From Streptomyces sp. NBC_01431 (GTDB lineage Bacteria > Actinomycetota > Actinomycetes > Streptomycetales > Streptomycetaceae): DNA of 64,000 nt. This document shows positions 18,897 to 27,108 of this stretch, one piece after another; positions within the stretch are counted from its first letter, which is position 1; each line of letters opens with the position of its first letter. The stretch is from the NCBI RefSeq assembly GCF_036231355.1, contig NZ_CP109496.1, positions 1,860,001-1,924,000 of the forward strand. The letters are read 5' to 3'. Both the position numbers and the translations under genes were made by a program. A model generated the notes under the pieces. It searched no databases. It was not told the DNA's origin and saw nothing but the letters and a program-made list of their open reading frames with translations.

Positions 18897-19820
18897 TCAG
18901 AGGTTGGTCATGTCGACCGGGATCTGCGGCTCGACGCCGTCGCGCAGGACGGTCGCCTCGATGAGCCCGTACGGACGGTCCGCCGCGAAGTAGACCTCGT
19001 TGTCGTTCTTGAGCCCGAACGGTTCGAGGTCCACCAGGAAGTGGTGCTTGTTCGGCAGCGAGAAGCGAACCTCGTCGATCTCGGACCGGCTGTTGATGAT
19101 GCGCGAACCCATCTGGTACAGGGTCTGCTGGAGCGAGAGCGAGTACGTCTCGGCGAAGGCCTGGAGCATGTGCTTGCGCACCTGCTCGTAGGACTTCTCC
19201 CAGTTGGGCGCCTTCTGCTCGTCGTCGGTCCAGTTGAACCGCCAGCGGGCCGAGACCTGGGTCGCCAGGATGCGGTCGTAGGCCTCCTGGAGCGTCGTGT
19301 ACTTGTCCTTGACGTAGCCCCAGAACTCGGAGTTCGTCGAGTTCATCACGACCAGGTCCTTGAGGCCGGAGATGACCTCCCACTTCTCACCGTCGTAGGT
19401 GATCTGGGTGACCCGGGTCTCCTGGCCCTTGCGGACGAAGGAGTGCTTGACCTCGTCCGAGCCGATGAACTTCGAGTTGGCGTCGGAGGTCTCGATGCGC
19501 TCCCACGAGTACTCCTCGATGCGGATCCGCGCGATCTTGATCGGCTCCTGCGAGGTCACGAAGTGCCGCGCGAGGTGGATGCCGAACTGCTCGGCGGACT
19601 CGATGCCGTACTCCTTGGCGAACGCGTACACCGTGTTCTTGGTGGTGTCGGTCGGCAGGCAGTTGGCGTTCGAGCCGGAGTAGTGCACGTCCGCCATGTC
19701 GCCGGACAGGGCGACGGAGACGTTGAGGTCCTTGATGTGGTGCGTGTCGCCGTCCCGCGTGATCTTGACGACGCGGTTCTCTGCTTTGCCGTACTGGTTC
19801 TGGCCGAGAATCGTGGGCAT
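18897..19820 (-). CDS. Uricase (factor-independent urate oxidase)
   Basis: A 307-residue cofactor-free enzyme oxidising urate with O2 to 5-hydroxyisourate and H2O2. It starts MPTILGQNQYGKAENRVVKI. Lys12 and Thr57 in LPTDTTKNTVYAFAKEYG correspond to the catalytic Lys-Thr pair, and the T-fold signature EVRFSLPNKHHF is present. Start ATG 19820 follows GGGAG. It sits between uraH and the purine permease. The peroxide it makes explains why catalase shares the promoter element found before uraD. Confidence 0.97.
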   Translation of the reverse strand: MPTILGQNQYGKAENRVVKITRDGDTHHIKDLNVSVALSGDMADVHYSGSNANCLPTDTTKNTVYAFAKEYGIESAEQFGIHLARHFVTSQEPIKIARIRIEEYSWERIETSDANSKFIGSDEVKHSFVRKGQETRVTQITYDGEKWEVISGLKDLVVMNSTNSEFWGYVKDKYTTLQEAYDRILATQVSARWRFNWTDDEQKAPNWEKSYEQVRKHMLQAFAETYSLSLQQTLYQMGSRIINSRSEIDEVRFSLPNKHHFLVDLEPFGLKNDNEVYFAADRPYGLIEATVLRDGVEPQIPVDMTNL

Positions 19821-19825
19821 GTCTG

Positions 19826-20224
19826 CTAGCTCCCTCGGTAAACGGAGTAGCCGAACGGGTTGAGCAGCAGCGGTACGTGATAGTGCTCGCCCGGCTTGAC
19901 GGCGAAAGTGATCGCCACCTCCGGGAAGAACGCACCGCTGTCCCTTACGCGGGGGGCGTCCTGCTGCGCCTCGGCTTGCTTCTTGTCGTTCTTGCTGAAG
20001 TACCCCTCGACCTCGAAGTCGAGTCGTACGTGGGTGGTGCCTTCCGGCAGGGCCGGCAGGTCCTTGCAGCGGCCGTCCGCGTCGGTCGCGGAGCCGCCGA
20101 GCGCGATCCACTCGGCGTCGGAGCCCGAGCGGGCCGCGAGCGAGATGGCGACGCCTTCGGCGGGGCGTCCGATGCTGGTGTCCAGGATGTGCGTGGACAC
20201 CGAGGCGGTGGTCGCGGTGCTCAT
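19826..20224 (-). CDS. uraH: Hydroxyisourate hydrolase
   Basis: A 132-residue transthyretin-like enzyme converting 5-hydroxyisourate to OHCU. Active-site motifs are VSTHILDTSIGRPAEG near the N-terminus, HVRLDFEVEGYF in the middle and the diagnostic C-terminal YRGS. The ATG overlaps the uraD stop by one base, and uricase starts 6 bp after its end, so it is in the middle of a tight operon. Confidence 0.97.
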   Translation of the reverse strand: MSTATTASVSTHILDTSIGRPAEGVAISLAARSGSDAEWIALGGSATDADGRCKDLPALPEGTTHVRLDFEVEGYFSKNDKKQAEAQQDAPRVRDSGAFFPEVAITFAVKPGEHYHVPLLLNPFGYSVYRGS

Positions 20225-20748
20225 CAGTCCTTGTCCCCTTCTTCTGCTGTTTCTACGAGACGGGTCAGCCGGATTCGGTTGATCTTCCCGAGTTCGGTGC
20301 GCACGATCTCGCGCTCCTCCTCGGCGGTGTTGCCGATCCGGGTCTTCACGGCGTCGCGCATCTGCTCACCGGTGGCGCCGGTGGCGCAGATCAGGAAGAC
20401 ATGGCCGAACTTCTCCTGGTAGGCCAGGTTCAGTTCGAGCAGCTCGGCCTTGAGGGCCTCGGAGGCCCCGGCCATGCCGCGCTGTTCGCGGGCGGACGTG
20501 GGGTCGCCGGGCTTCGGCCGACCGATCGGCGGGTGCCCGGCCATCGCCTCTTCGAGGTCCTGCACGGTCAGCTCGGCCAGAGCGGCGTCACTGGCTGTGA
20601 AGAGATCCTCTGCGGTGGCGTACGGGCGCCGGGCGAGCAGTTTGCTCCCCCACGCCGAACTGGCGCACACCTCGTGGAGTGCGGCCAGAGCCGCACTGTC
20701 CTGGGAGGTGTTGAACCGGGTGAGGCCCGGTGTCGGAGTCGAAGTCAC
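20224..20748 (-). CDS. uraD: OHCU decarboxylase
   Basis: A 174-residue enzyme making S-allantoin from 2-oxo-4-hydroxy-4-carboxy-5-ureidoimidazoline. It shows the catalytic segment AGHPPIGRP and the family signature HVFLICATGATGEQM. Start GTG 20748 has GGAGG five bases upstream; the frame stays open to 20808 but without a better start. It is the first gene of the uraD-uraH-uricase-permease-deaminase operon and lies 65 bp below a strong inverted-repeat element. Confidence 0.95.
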   Translation of the reverse strand: MTSTPTPGLTRFNTSQDSAALAALHEVCASSAWGSKLLARRPYATAEDLFTASDAALAELTVQDLEEAMAGHPPIGRPKPGDPTSAREQRGMAGASEALKAELLELNLAYQEKFGHVFLICATGATGEQMRDAVKTRIGNTAEEEREIVRTELGKINRIRLTRLVETAEEGDKD

Positions 20749-20809
20749 GGCGGCCTCCGTGGCCTTGGTGCTGAACGGGCTGCGGCTAGCTAACGCCCTC
20801 CGAAACATC

Positions 20810-20830
20810 CCGTCAACACTTTGTTGAAAA
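20810..20830 (-). promoter_or_regulatory. Operator-like element upstream of uraD
   Basis: On the minus strand this reads TTTTCAACAAAGTGTTGACG, with the perfect inverted repeat TCAACA-N3-TGTTGA at 20813-20827. The TTGACG end can serve as a -35 box, with TTAGCT or TAGCTA 17-18 bp below. It differs by one base from the element before catalase. Confidence 0.75.
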
Positions 20831-20915
20831 CTTGGGGTTACAAAAACCGCCGCCCGGTGTCCGGACGGCGGCTCGTCGCGCGAAGGGTGCCTGAGCGGGC
20901 ACCGAGGGTGCTCGT

Positions 20916-21338
20916 TCAGTCGCCCTTGGGGCCGTTTCCCCTGTTCAGATCCCTGTTCAGGTAGTTGTACACGGTGAAGCGGCTGACCCCGAGCGCGGCG
21001 GCGACCGTCTCCACACCGTGTCGCACCGAGAACGCGCCGCGCGCCTCCAGAGTCCGGACGACCGACTGCTTGGCCTTGCGGTCCAGGCCCGCGAGCGGCA
21101 TGCCGTACCGGCGCTCCATGGCGGCCAGGATGTGATCGAGGGAGTCGGACAGCTGCGGGAGGCGCACCGCCACCACGTCCTCACCCTCCCAGGCGAGCAC
21201 CACGTCGTCGGGGTCGGCGTGTCCGGGGGCCAATATCTCGGCACCCATGGCATCGACCAGCGGCTTGACCGCCTGGATCAGAGGGTGGTCCGCGGGCTCG
21301 GTCGCCCGCGTAAAGGACTGGTCCGCCGATTCGGTCAC
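20916..21338 (-). CDS. DauR/YheO-like helix-turn-helix regulator
   Basis: A 140-residue DNA-binding protein. The C-terminal helix-turn-helix AFSVRHGVETVAAALGVSRFTVYNYLNRDL (residues about 100-130) is of the HTH_22 (DauR-like) type. The N-terminal part resembles the PAS-like YheO sensor region but is short. GTG 21338 overlaps the end of the thiamine-binding-like gene. It lies between the uricase operon and hyi, so it is a candidate regulator of one or both; there is no direct evidence. Confidence 0.8.
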   Translation of the reverse strand: MTESADQSFTRATEPADHPLIQAVKPLVDAMGAEILAPGHADPDDVVLAWEGEDVVAVRLPQLSDSLDHILAAMERRYGMPLAGLDRKAKQSVVRTLEARGAFSVRHGVETVAAALGVSRFTVYNYLNRDLNRGNGPKGD

Positions 21339-21586
21339 TTCTCACCCTCCCCGATCACATTGACCTGGAGCGAGACGCGGGTCGCGCCCGCCGCCAGGGC
21401 CTTGCGCAGCAGCGCGTCCACGGCGGTCAGCACGTCGTCGGCACCGCCTTCCGCGGTGTTGCCGAACGGACCGACGTCCACGGCGTCCAGCTGGGCCGCC
21501 TGGATGACGTCGCGGGCGACCACGGCATGCGGGGGCGCCTCGTCCAGGTCGAAGGGCTCGGTCGTGAACTCCACTCTCAATCGCAC
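21335..21586 (-). CDS. Thiamine-binding-like protein (DUF77 family)
   Basis: An 83-residue ferredoxin-fold protein. VGPFGNTAEGGADDVLTAV and the C-terminal AGATRVSLQVNVIG match the DUF77/MTH1187 family, members of which bind thiamine or related small molecules. Start GTG 21586. It is translationally coupled to the HTH gene, and both are divergent from hyi. It could be a ligand-sensing partner of that regulator, by inference. Confidence 0.75.
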   Translation of the reverse strand: MRLRVEFTTEPFDLDEAPPHAVVARDVIQAAQLDAVDVGPFGNTAEGGADDVLTAVDALLRKALAAGATRVSLQVNVIGEGEK

Positions 21587-21658
21587 GGGCTCAACCTACT
21601 GCGCGGCCGACGAAATCCGGGAGGCCCACTTGACAAGCCCGCCGGTCCCACTGCAACC

Positions 21659-21694
21659 TTCCATCAAGCAGAAAATAACTTCCGCGATACGGAA
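21659..21694 (+). promoter_or_regulatory. Paired 15-bp operators upstream of hyi
   Basis: Box B TTCCATCAAGCAGAA (21659-21673) and box A TTCCGCGATACGGAA (21680-21694) are offset by 21 bp. Box A overlaps the hyi ribosome binding site GGAAGGAG, so a bound repressor could also block translation. The region is shared with the divergent DUF77-HTH pair. Confidence 0.8.
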
Positions 21695-21710
21695 GGAGCG
21701 CACACCCCTC

Positions 21711-22544
21711 ATGGGATACACGGACCAGCGCTTCGATGTGAACCTCTCGATCCTCTTCACGGAACTCCCGCTCCTGGAGCGCCCCGCGGCCGCCGCCGCG
21801 GCGGGCTTCACGGCGGTCGAGCTGTGGTGGCCCTGGATCGAAACCCCCACCCCCGAGCAGGCCGAGCTCGACGCCCTGAAAAAGGCGCTCGATGACGCCG
21901 GCACCCAGCTCGTGGGCCTGAACTTCTACACCGGCGCGCTGCCCGGCCCGGACCGCGGCGCCCTTTCGGTACCCGGCGAGGAGTCGGACCGCTTCCGCGC
22001 CAACATCGAGGTGGCGGCCGACTTCGCCGCCTCGGTGGGCTGCAAGGCGCTCAACGCGCTGTACGGCAACCGCGTCGAGGGCGCAGACCCGCAGGTGCAG
22101 GACACCCTCGCCCTGGAGAACCTCGTCCTGGCGGCCCGCGCGGCCGACCGGGTCGGCGCGATCCTCCTGGTCGAGACCCTCAACAAGCCGGAGTCGCCGC
22201 TCTACCCGCTGGTGAGCGCGCCCTCCGCCATCGAGGTCATCGACAAGGTGAACGCGGCGACAGGCCTTGGCAACGCCAAGTTCCTGCTCGACATCTACCA
22301 CCTGTCGATGAACGGCGAGAACGTCCGCGAGGTCATCGAGGCGTACGCGGACAAGACCGGCCACGTGCAGATCGCCGACAACCCGGGCCGCGGCGCGCCG
22401 GGCACCGGCTCGCTGCCGCTGGAGGAGCTGCTCGACCAGCTCAAGAAGGCGGGCTACGCCGGCTGGGTCGGCCTGGAGTACAAGGCCCCCGACGCCGCCG
22501 CCTCCTTCGATTGGCTCCCCGCCGAGGCCCGCGCGGCGAGCTGA
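21711..22544 (+). CDS. hyi: Hydroxypyruvate isomerase
   Basis: A 277-residue TIM-barrel enzyme interconverting hydroxypyruvate and tartronate semialdehyde, acting with Gcl and GlxR. Metal and catalytic residues are visible in ILLVETLNKPESP (Glu), FLLDIYHLSMNGENV (Asp, His), HVQIADNPGR and VGLEYKAP (Glu). Start ATG 21711 is preceded by GGAAGGAG at a somewhat long spacing. It forms an operon with glxR, 50 bp downstream. Confidence 0.96.
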   Translation: MGYTDQRFDVNLSILFTELPLLERPAAAAAAGFTAVELWWPWIETPTPEQAELDALKKALDDAGTQLVGLNFYTGALPGPDRGALSVPGEESDRFRANIEVAADFAASVGCKALNALYGNRVEGADPQVQDTLALENLVLAARAADRVGAILLVETLNKPESPLYPLVSAPSAIEVIDKVNAATGLGNAKFLLDIYHLSMNGENVREVIEAYADKTGHVQIADNPGRGAPGTGSLPLEELLDQLKKAGYAGWVGLEYKAPDAAASFDWLPAEARAAS

Positions 22545-22594
22545 CCGCGCACCCGAACTTCTTGACGTACCACCGCAGTTAGAGAGGCACCCTC

Positions 22595-23485
22595 ATGAGC
22601 AACCTCCCCAAGATCGCATGGGTCGGCCTCGGAATCATGGGCTCCCCCATGTCCGAGAACCTGATCAAGGCCGGCTACTCGGTCACCGGGTTCACCCTGG
22701 AGCAGGACAAGCTGGACCGCCTCGCGGCGGCCGGCGGCACCGTGGCGGGCTCGATCGCCGAGGCGGTCAAGGACGCCGACGTCATCATCACGATGGTCCC
22801 GGCATCCCCGCAGGTGGAGGCCATCTCGTACGGTGAGGCCGGCATCCTGGCCAACGCCGGGCGGGGCGCGCTGATCATCGACATGTCGTCGATCACCCCG
22901 CAGACCTCGGTCGACCTCGCGAAGAACGCCGCCGAGAAGGGCATCCGCGTTCTGGACGCCCCCGTCTCCGGCGGCGAGGCCGGCGCGATCGAGGCCGTCC
23001 TGTCGATCATGGTGGGTGGCGAGCAGGCCGACTTCGACGAGGCGCTGCCGATCCTTCAGGCCCTCGGCAAGACCATCGTCCTGTGCGGCCCGCACGGCTC
23101 CGGCCAGACGGTGAAGGCCGCCAACCAGCTCATCGTCGCGGTCAACATCCAGGCCTGCGCCGAGGCGGTCGTCTTCCTGGAGAAGTCGGGCGTGAACCTG
23201 ACGGCCGCCCTGGACGTCCTGAACGGCGGCCTGGCCGGCTCCACGGTCCTGACCCGCAAGAAGGACAACTTCCTGAACCGCGACTTCAAGCCCGGCTTCC
23301 GGATCGACCTGCACCACAAGGACATGGGCATCGTCACCGACGCCGCCCGCAACGTGGGCGCGGCCCTTCCGGTCGGCGCGGTCGTCGCCCAGCTGGTCGC
23401 CTCGCTGCGCGCCCAGGGCGACGGCGGTCTGGACCACTCCGCCCTGCTGCGCGCCGTCGAGCGCCTCTCGGGCTCGCAGGTCTGA
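22595..23485 (+). CDS. glxR: 2-hydroxy-3-oxopropionate (tartronate semialdehyde) reductase
   Basis: A 296-residue beta-hydroxyacid dehydrogenase reducing tartronate semialdehyde to glycerate. It has the NAD(P) motif GLGIMGSPMSENL, the substrate loop DAPVSGGEAGA and catalytic Lys174 in GSGQTVKAANQLI. Start ATG 22595 follows AGAGAGGCACCCTC. It is second in the hyi operon, and the Gcl gene that supplies its substrate lies 12 kb away beyond the accessory island. Confidence 0.97.
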   Translation: MSNLPKIAWVGLGIMGSPMSENLIKAGYSVTGFTLEQDKLDRLAAAGGTVAGSIAEAVKDADVIITMVPASPQVEAISYGEAGILANAGRGALIIDMSSITPQTSVDLAKNAAEKGIRVLDAPVSGGEAGAIEAVLSIMVGGEQADFDEALPILQALGKTIVLCGPHGSGQTVKAANQLIVAVNIQACAEAVVFLEKSGVNLTAALDVLNGGLAGSTVLTRKKDNFLNRDFKPGFRIDLHHKDMGIVTDAARNVGAALPVGAVVAQLVASLRAQGDGGLDHSALLRAVERLSGSQV

Positions 23486-23593
23486 CCCGCTGAAACACCC
23501 CTTTGGGGGTCCCCAGATTTCCGGTCGGCGGCGGCGCTGACACCTGTCCTGTCGCGCCCAGGCGTCGCCGCCGTCCGGAAGCTCACTCCATCA

Positions 23594-23637
23594 TTTTCAA
23601 CAAACTGTTGACGTTCCGTTCCAGGCCTCCTTACGCT
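23594..23637 (+). promoter_or_regulatory. Catalase promoter with operator identical in design to that of uraD
   Basis: TTTTCAACAAACTGTTGACG (23594-23613) contains the perfect repeat TCAACA-AAC-TGTTGA. TTGACG (23608) can be the -35 box, with TACGCT (23632) as -10 after an 18-bp spacer, so a bound protein would cover the -35. Confidence 0.75.
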
Positions 23638-23687
23638 CCAGGAACCGCCGAACAGTCAGCGGTGCAGCTCCAGTACGGAAGGTCACG

Positions 23688-25154
23688 ATGTCGAAGCGCG
23701 TGCTTACGACCGAGTCCGGCGCCCCCGTCGCCGACAACCAGAACTCCGCCACCGCCGGCGTCGGTGGCCCCATCCTGCTCCAGGACCAGCACCTCCTTGA
23801 GAAGCTCGCGCGCTTCAACCGTGAGCGCATCCCGGAGCGCGTGGTGCACGCCCGCGGCTCCGGCGCGTACGGCTACTTCGAGGTGACGGATGACGTCACC
23901 GGCTTCACGAAGGCCAACTTCCTCGGCGAGGTGGGCAAGCGGACCGAGACGTTCATCCGCTTCTCCACCGTGGCCGACTCGCTCGGCGGCGCGGACGCGG
24001 TGCGCGACCCGCGCGGCTTCGCCCTGAAGTTCTACACCGAAGAGGGCAACTACGACCTCGTCGGCAACAACACCCCGGTGTTCTTCATCAAGGACCCGAT
24101 CAAGTTCCCCGACTTCATCCACTCCCAGAAGCGCGACCCCTTCACGGGCAAGCAGGAGCCGGACAACGTCTGGGACTTCTGGGCGCACGCCCCCGAGGCC
24201 ACCCACCAGATCACCTGGCTCATGGGCGACCGCGGCATCCCGGCCTCGTACCGTCACATGAACGGCTACGGCTCGCACACCTACCAGTGGACGAACGCGC
24301 AGGGCGAGGCCTTCTTCGTCAAGTACCACTTCAAGACCAACCAGGGCATCCGCTCGCTCTCCGCCGAGCAGGCTGCCGAGACGGTCGGCAAGGACGCCAA
24401 CAGCCACCAGACGGACCTGCTCCAGGCCATCGAGCGCGGCGTGAACCCGTCCTGGACGCTGTACGTCCAGATCATGCCCGCCGCCGAGGCCGCGGACTAC
24501 CGCTTCAACCCGTTCGACCTCACCAAGGTGTGGCCGCACAGCGACTACCCGCTGCAGCGCGTGGGCCGTCTGGTCCTGGACCGCAACCCCGACAACGTCT
24601 TCGCCGAGGTCGAGCAGGCCGCCTTCTCCCCGAACAACTTCGTTCCGGGCATCGGCCCCTCGCCCGACAAGATGCTCCAGGGCCGCCTGTTCGCCTACGC
24701 CGACGCGCACCGCTACCGCCTGGGCGTCAACCACACCCAGCTCCCGGTCAACGCACCGAAGGCTGTTTCTGGGGGGAGTGCCGACAACTACGGCCGCGAC
24801 GGGCTGATGGCGACCCGCAACGGCCGCCGTACCGACAAGAACTACGAGCCCAACTCGTACGCGGGTCCCGCCCAGACCGACGCGGCCCTGTCGGCCCCGC
24901 TCGCGATCCACGGCTACACGGGCACGCACGCCGCCCCGGCCCACGTGAAGGACGACGACTTCTTCCAGGCGGGCGAGCTCTACCGCCTGATGTCGGACGA
25001 CGAGAAGGCCCGTCTCATCGCGAACATCGCCGGCGGCCTCTCGCAGGTCACCCGCGACGACGTCATCGAGAAGAACCTGGCCCACTTCCACGCCGCCGAC
25101 GCCGACTACGGCAAGCGCGTCGAGGAGGCCGTCCGCGCCCTGCGCGAGGACTAG
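23688..25154 (+). CDS. katA: Monofunctional haem catalase
   Basis: A 488-residue small-subunit catalase. The distal His is in [13 protein letters not shown] and the distal Asn in [11 protein letters not shown]. The [29 protein letters not shown] block is standard, and the proximal haem Tyr is in [14 protein letters not shown]. It removes H2O2, and its place and promoter element suggest it serves uricase. Start ATG 23688 follows GGAAGG. A strong terminator follows. It marks the left border of the accessory island. Confidence 0.98.
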   Translation: MSKRVLTTESGAPVADNQNSATAGVGGPILLQDQHLLEKLARFNRERIPERVVHARGSGAYGYFEVTDDVTGFTKANFLGEVGKRTETFIRFSTVADSLGGADAVRDPRGFALKFYTEEGNYDLVGNNTPVFFIKDPIKFPDFIHSQKRDPFTGKQEPDNVWDFWAHAPEATHQITWLMGDRGIPASYRHMNGYGSHTYQWTNAQGEAFFVKYHFKTNQGIRSLSAEQAAETVGKDANSHQTDLLQAIERGVNPSWTLYVQIMPAAEAADYRFNPFDLTKVWPHSDYPLQRVGRLVLDRNPDNVFAEVEQAAFSPNNFVPGIGPSPDKMLQGRLFAYADAHRYRLGVNHTQLPVNAPKAVSGGSADNYGRDGLMATRNGRRTDKNYEPNSYAGPAQTDAALSAPLAIHGYTGTHAAPAHVKDDDFFQAGELYRLMSDDEKARLIANIAGGLSQVTRDDVIEKNLAHFHAADADYGKRVEEAVRALRED

Positions 25155-25176
25155 CGGCCGGTTCAACACCAAGACC

Positions 25177-25213
25177 GTGCAAGGGAATTGACGGGAGGTC
25201 AAATTCCTTGCAC
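25177..25213 (+). terminator. Terminator of catalase
   Basis: GTGCAAGGGAATTGAC and GTCAAATTCCTTGCAC pair over about 16 bp with a 5-base loop. A second stem-loop with TGCGCGCC and GGCGCGCA arms lies at about 25308-25352. Confidence 0.85.
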
Positions 25214-25481
25214 CGTTCGGTCCGCCGACCCGGATGAGGGGTGGTCGGCGGCTCCGGACAACCTGAGGATCGCGGCGGTTCGGCGATGCCAGTGCGGTGG
25301 TCAAGGTGTGCGCGCCTCCCTTCCTGACCTGAGGGAAGGGTTTCGGCGCGCACTCCAATCGCCGCCGCCGCGATCCCGGTCATCTCCCCCGCGAACTCCG
25401 TCCGGCGGTACGAACGTCCTGTCGCGCCAGCCTCGTACCGCCGGGCGGTCCCAACTTCCCGACCAGGACGCTGGGTTCGGT

Positions 25482-25550
25482 TTACGGTCCCGAACCGAGC
25501 GTCCGATGATCAAGGCCTCACCTGCATTTATGGGTGAGGCCTTGATCTTT
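25482..25550 (+). repeat. Left copy of a 70-bp direct repeat (attachment-site-like)
   Basis: It starts TTACGGTCCCGAACCG, continues ATGATCAAGGCC and closes with GGGTGAGGCCTTGATCTTT. The GATCAAGGCCTCACC and GGGTGAGGCCTTGATC arms form a terminator-like stem. The same design recurs at 30000-30069. A truncated integrase starts 60 bp to its right, the usual place of int next to att. Confidence 0.75.
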
Positions 25551-25610
25551 GTAGGGGGCTTGGGAACATCACGGGAACACGATCAAGGAAGATGGTCCTA
25601 TCGTCCCCTC

Positions 25611-25793
25611 ATGGCGAGCATCGTGGACCGCCCGAAGAAGGACGGCTCAGTCACCTATCAGGTGAAGTGGTGTCAAGGCGGAAGCTGGCAGACAGAGAAC
25701 TTCGGCAACCCGGACGGCGCCAAGCAATTCAAGGGCTTGGTCGAGGCCCACGGGCATCGAGGACAACACGCGCGACGGGTACGAGGGAGGTGA
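25611..25793 (+). pseudogene. Tyrosine integrase, N-terminal fragment
   Basis: MASIVDRPKKDGSVTYQVKW, then GSWQTENFGNPDGAKQFKGLVEAHGH, is the N-terminal domain of integrases carried by Streptomyces integrative elements and phages. Full-length relatives continue with QWPPGW and run to about 400 residues; here the frame diverges right after VEAHGH and stops. Another frame downstream reads IEDNTRDGYEGG, like the core-binding domain, so there was an internal deletion and decay. No catalytic domain remains. Confidence 0.75.
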
Positions 25794-26087
25794 CGACGAC
25801 CACAACCCTGCCCGGACGCACGTCCGCGTGATCGGGAGGGAGTGAACGAGTCATGATCCGACTCCTGTTGGCCGCGCTCGGCTTCGACTACTGCCAGCAT
25901 CACGGCCGCGACGATCCACGCCGGCCACCAAGCTGCGCGCCGACGGCACCCCTCGGTGGCCGGCGCCCGACGACACCTCCCAGCGTGCGCACCGCTGGTA
26001 CGGGAAGACCGTTAGTCAGGAGCTGAAACAACAGCACGCGTATGGCCAGTGAGTGAACGCCATCAGCCCAACGACGGCGTCGGCCGC
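25794..26087. other. Remnant DNA of the island, no supportable gene
   Basis: Only short readings such as MIRLLLAALGFDYCQHHGRDD (ATG 25854) are present. They end soon and show no family match. It is probably debris from the same deletions that removed the integrase. Confidence 0.4.
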
Positions 26088-26270
26088 TTACTCGTCCTCG
26101 TGCTTGCCTGGCTCCACGATCTCGTCAAGCACGGCCCTCACAGCGTTGAGGACGCGCGTCTGATCTTGCAGCAAGAGCTTGTCCCTCGCGTCCTCTGCCG
26201 CTTCCGCCCTGGCTCGGCATTTGTCCTCATGGGCCAAGGCCCAATCCCTGGCGCGGCGTCCGACGCGCAC
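26088..26270 (-). pseudogene. Possible remnant of an unknown helical protein
   Basis: A 60-residue minus-strand reading ends in EAAEDARDKLLLQDQTRVL then VLDEIVEPGKHEDE-stop. It has a protein-like amphipathic composition but no recognised family. It meets the plus-strand terminase fragment end to start at 26270, which suggests a rearrangement junction there. It could also be chance. Confidence 0.3.
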
Positions 26271-26596
26271 GCAAGGACGCAGCGATCGAGCCCGTCACCC
26301 GGCTCATCGAGACCGAGTCCGCCGAGCTCGACGAGCTGTACGCCCGCGCCCTGGCCATCCTCGACCAGCACCACATCACCGTGCAGCAAGGCCGCGTGGT
26401 CATGATGCTCGACGCCGACACCGGCAAAGAGGTCCCGATCCCGGACGAGGGCCCGAAGCTCCAGGCCCTCCAAGTCGCCCTGAAGATATGCGAGTCGTAC
26501 CGCAAGCTCCACGGCCTCGACGCCGAGAAGAAGGTCAACATCAGCGGCGGCGTCCGGTACGAGATCGTCGGCATCGACCCCGCCGACCTCACATGA
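26270..26596 (+). pseudogene. Phage terminase small-subunit-like fragment, N-terminus missing
   Basis: The frame reads RKDAAIEPVTRLIETESAEL, DELYARALAILDQHHITV, then KLQALQVALKICESYRKL and ends IVGIDPADLT. This resembles the C-terminal part of phage small terminase or packaging proteins. No start codon is usable before about 26380 without losing conserved sequence, so the 5' part is gone. Its stop overlaps the ATG of the next fragment (ATGA), as in intact small/large terminase pairs. Confidence 0.5.
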
Positions 26597-26760
26597 CCAC
26601 CGCCGTCGACGCCCCAACCGTCGTCGGCTACGAACCCCGAGGCGCAGCCGCCGCGTTGTTCAAGGCGCGGGAGTCCGAGGTCGTCATCGCGGGGCCGACC
26701 GGTACCGGCAAGAGCCTCGCCGCGCGCGGCTGGGACGGGTCGACACTGGCCCCTCGGTGA
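26593..26760 (+). pseudogene. Phage terminase large subunit, N-terminal fragment
   Basis: MTTAVDAPTVVGYEPRGAA, then ESEVVIAGPTGTGKS, is an ATPase N-terminus with Walker A motif GPTGTGKS, as in phage packaging motors. The frame breaks directly after the P-loop (LAARGWDGSTLAPR-stop), leaving 55 of the usual 450-500 residues. It is coupled to the preceding small-subunit-like fragment. Confidence 0.6.
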
Positions 26761-26928
26761 CCTTGACGAAGGCGAACGACAGGCCAATCGCTGCCGATGG
26801 CACCCCTGTCCGAGAGCCTCGCGAGCTGATCTATGCCCCGGCCGTCCTCAACCTGTGCGAACGGTTCGGCTGCCTTCCCTCTCAACTCCTCGCAGAAGAA
26901 GACGCGGAGTTGGGCCGCCTGCTGAGTC
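26757..26928 (+). pseudogene. Phage tail-assembly-like fragment
   Basis: GTG 26757 overlaps the preceding stop. The readable part NDRPIAADGTPVREPRELIY, APAVLNLCERFGCLPSQLLA, EEDAELGRLL resembles short phage tail chaperone-like proteins. The frame then loses protein character, and it would run on into the next gene. The stretch up to 27108 holds no other gene I can support. Confidence 0.4.
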
Positions 26929-27108
26929 CAGGGACAGATCGCCATCGGTCGAGGGCTGCGCCAAAGGGGCCGAGATCCCCTTCGTCGCGTTGCGCACAGC
27001 GTTGCCCCCAGCCCGGCTTAAGGACAGCGCGATTCGCAATCTGCCGCAATTGCCGGGCACGAGCACGCCGTTCGCCGCATTCTGGTTCCCCAACCAGCGG
27101 AGGACAAC

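Noticed and set aside
25482-25550. tRNA gene as the integration target of the island
   Set aside because: GGTCCCGAACC resembles a T-loop only superficially; no cloverleaf or acceptor stem can be drawn in either repeat.
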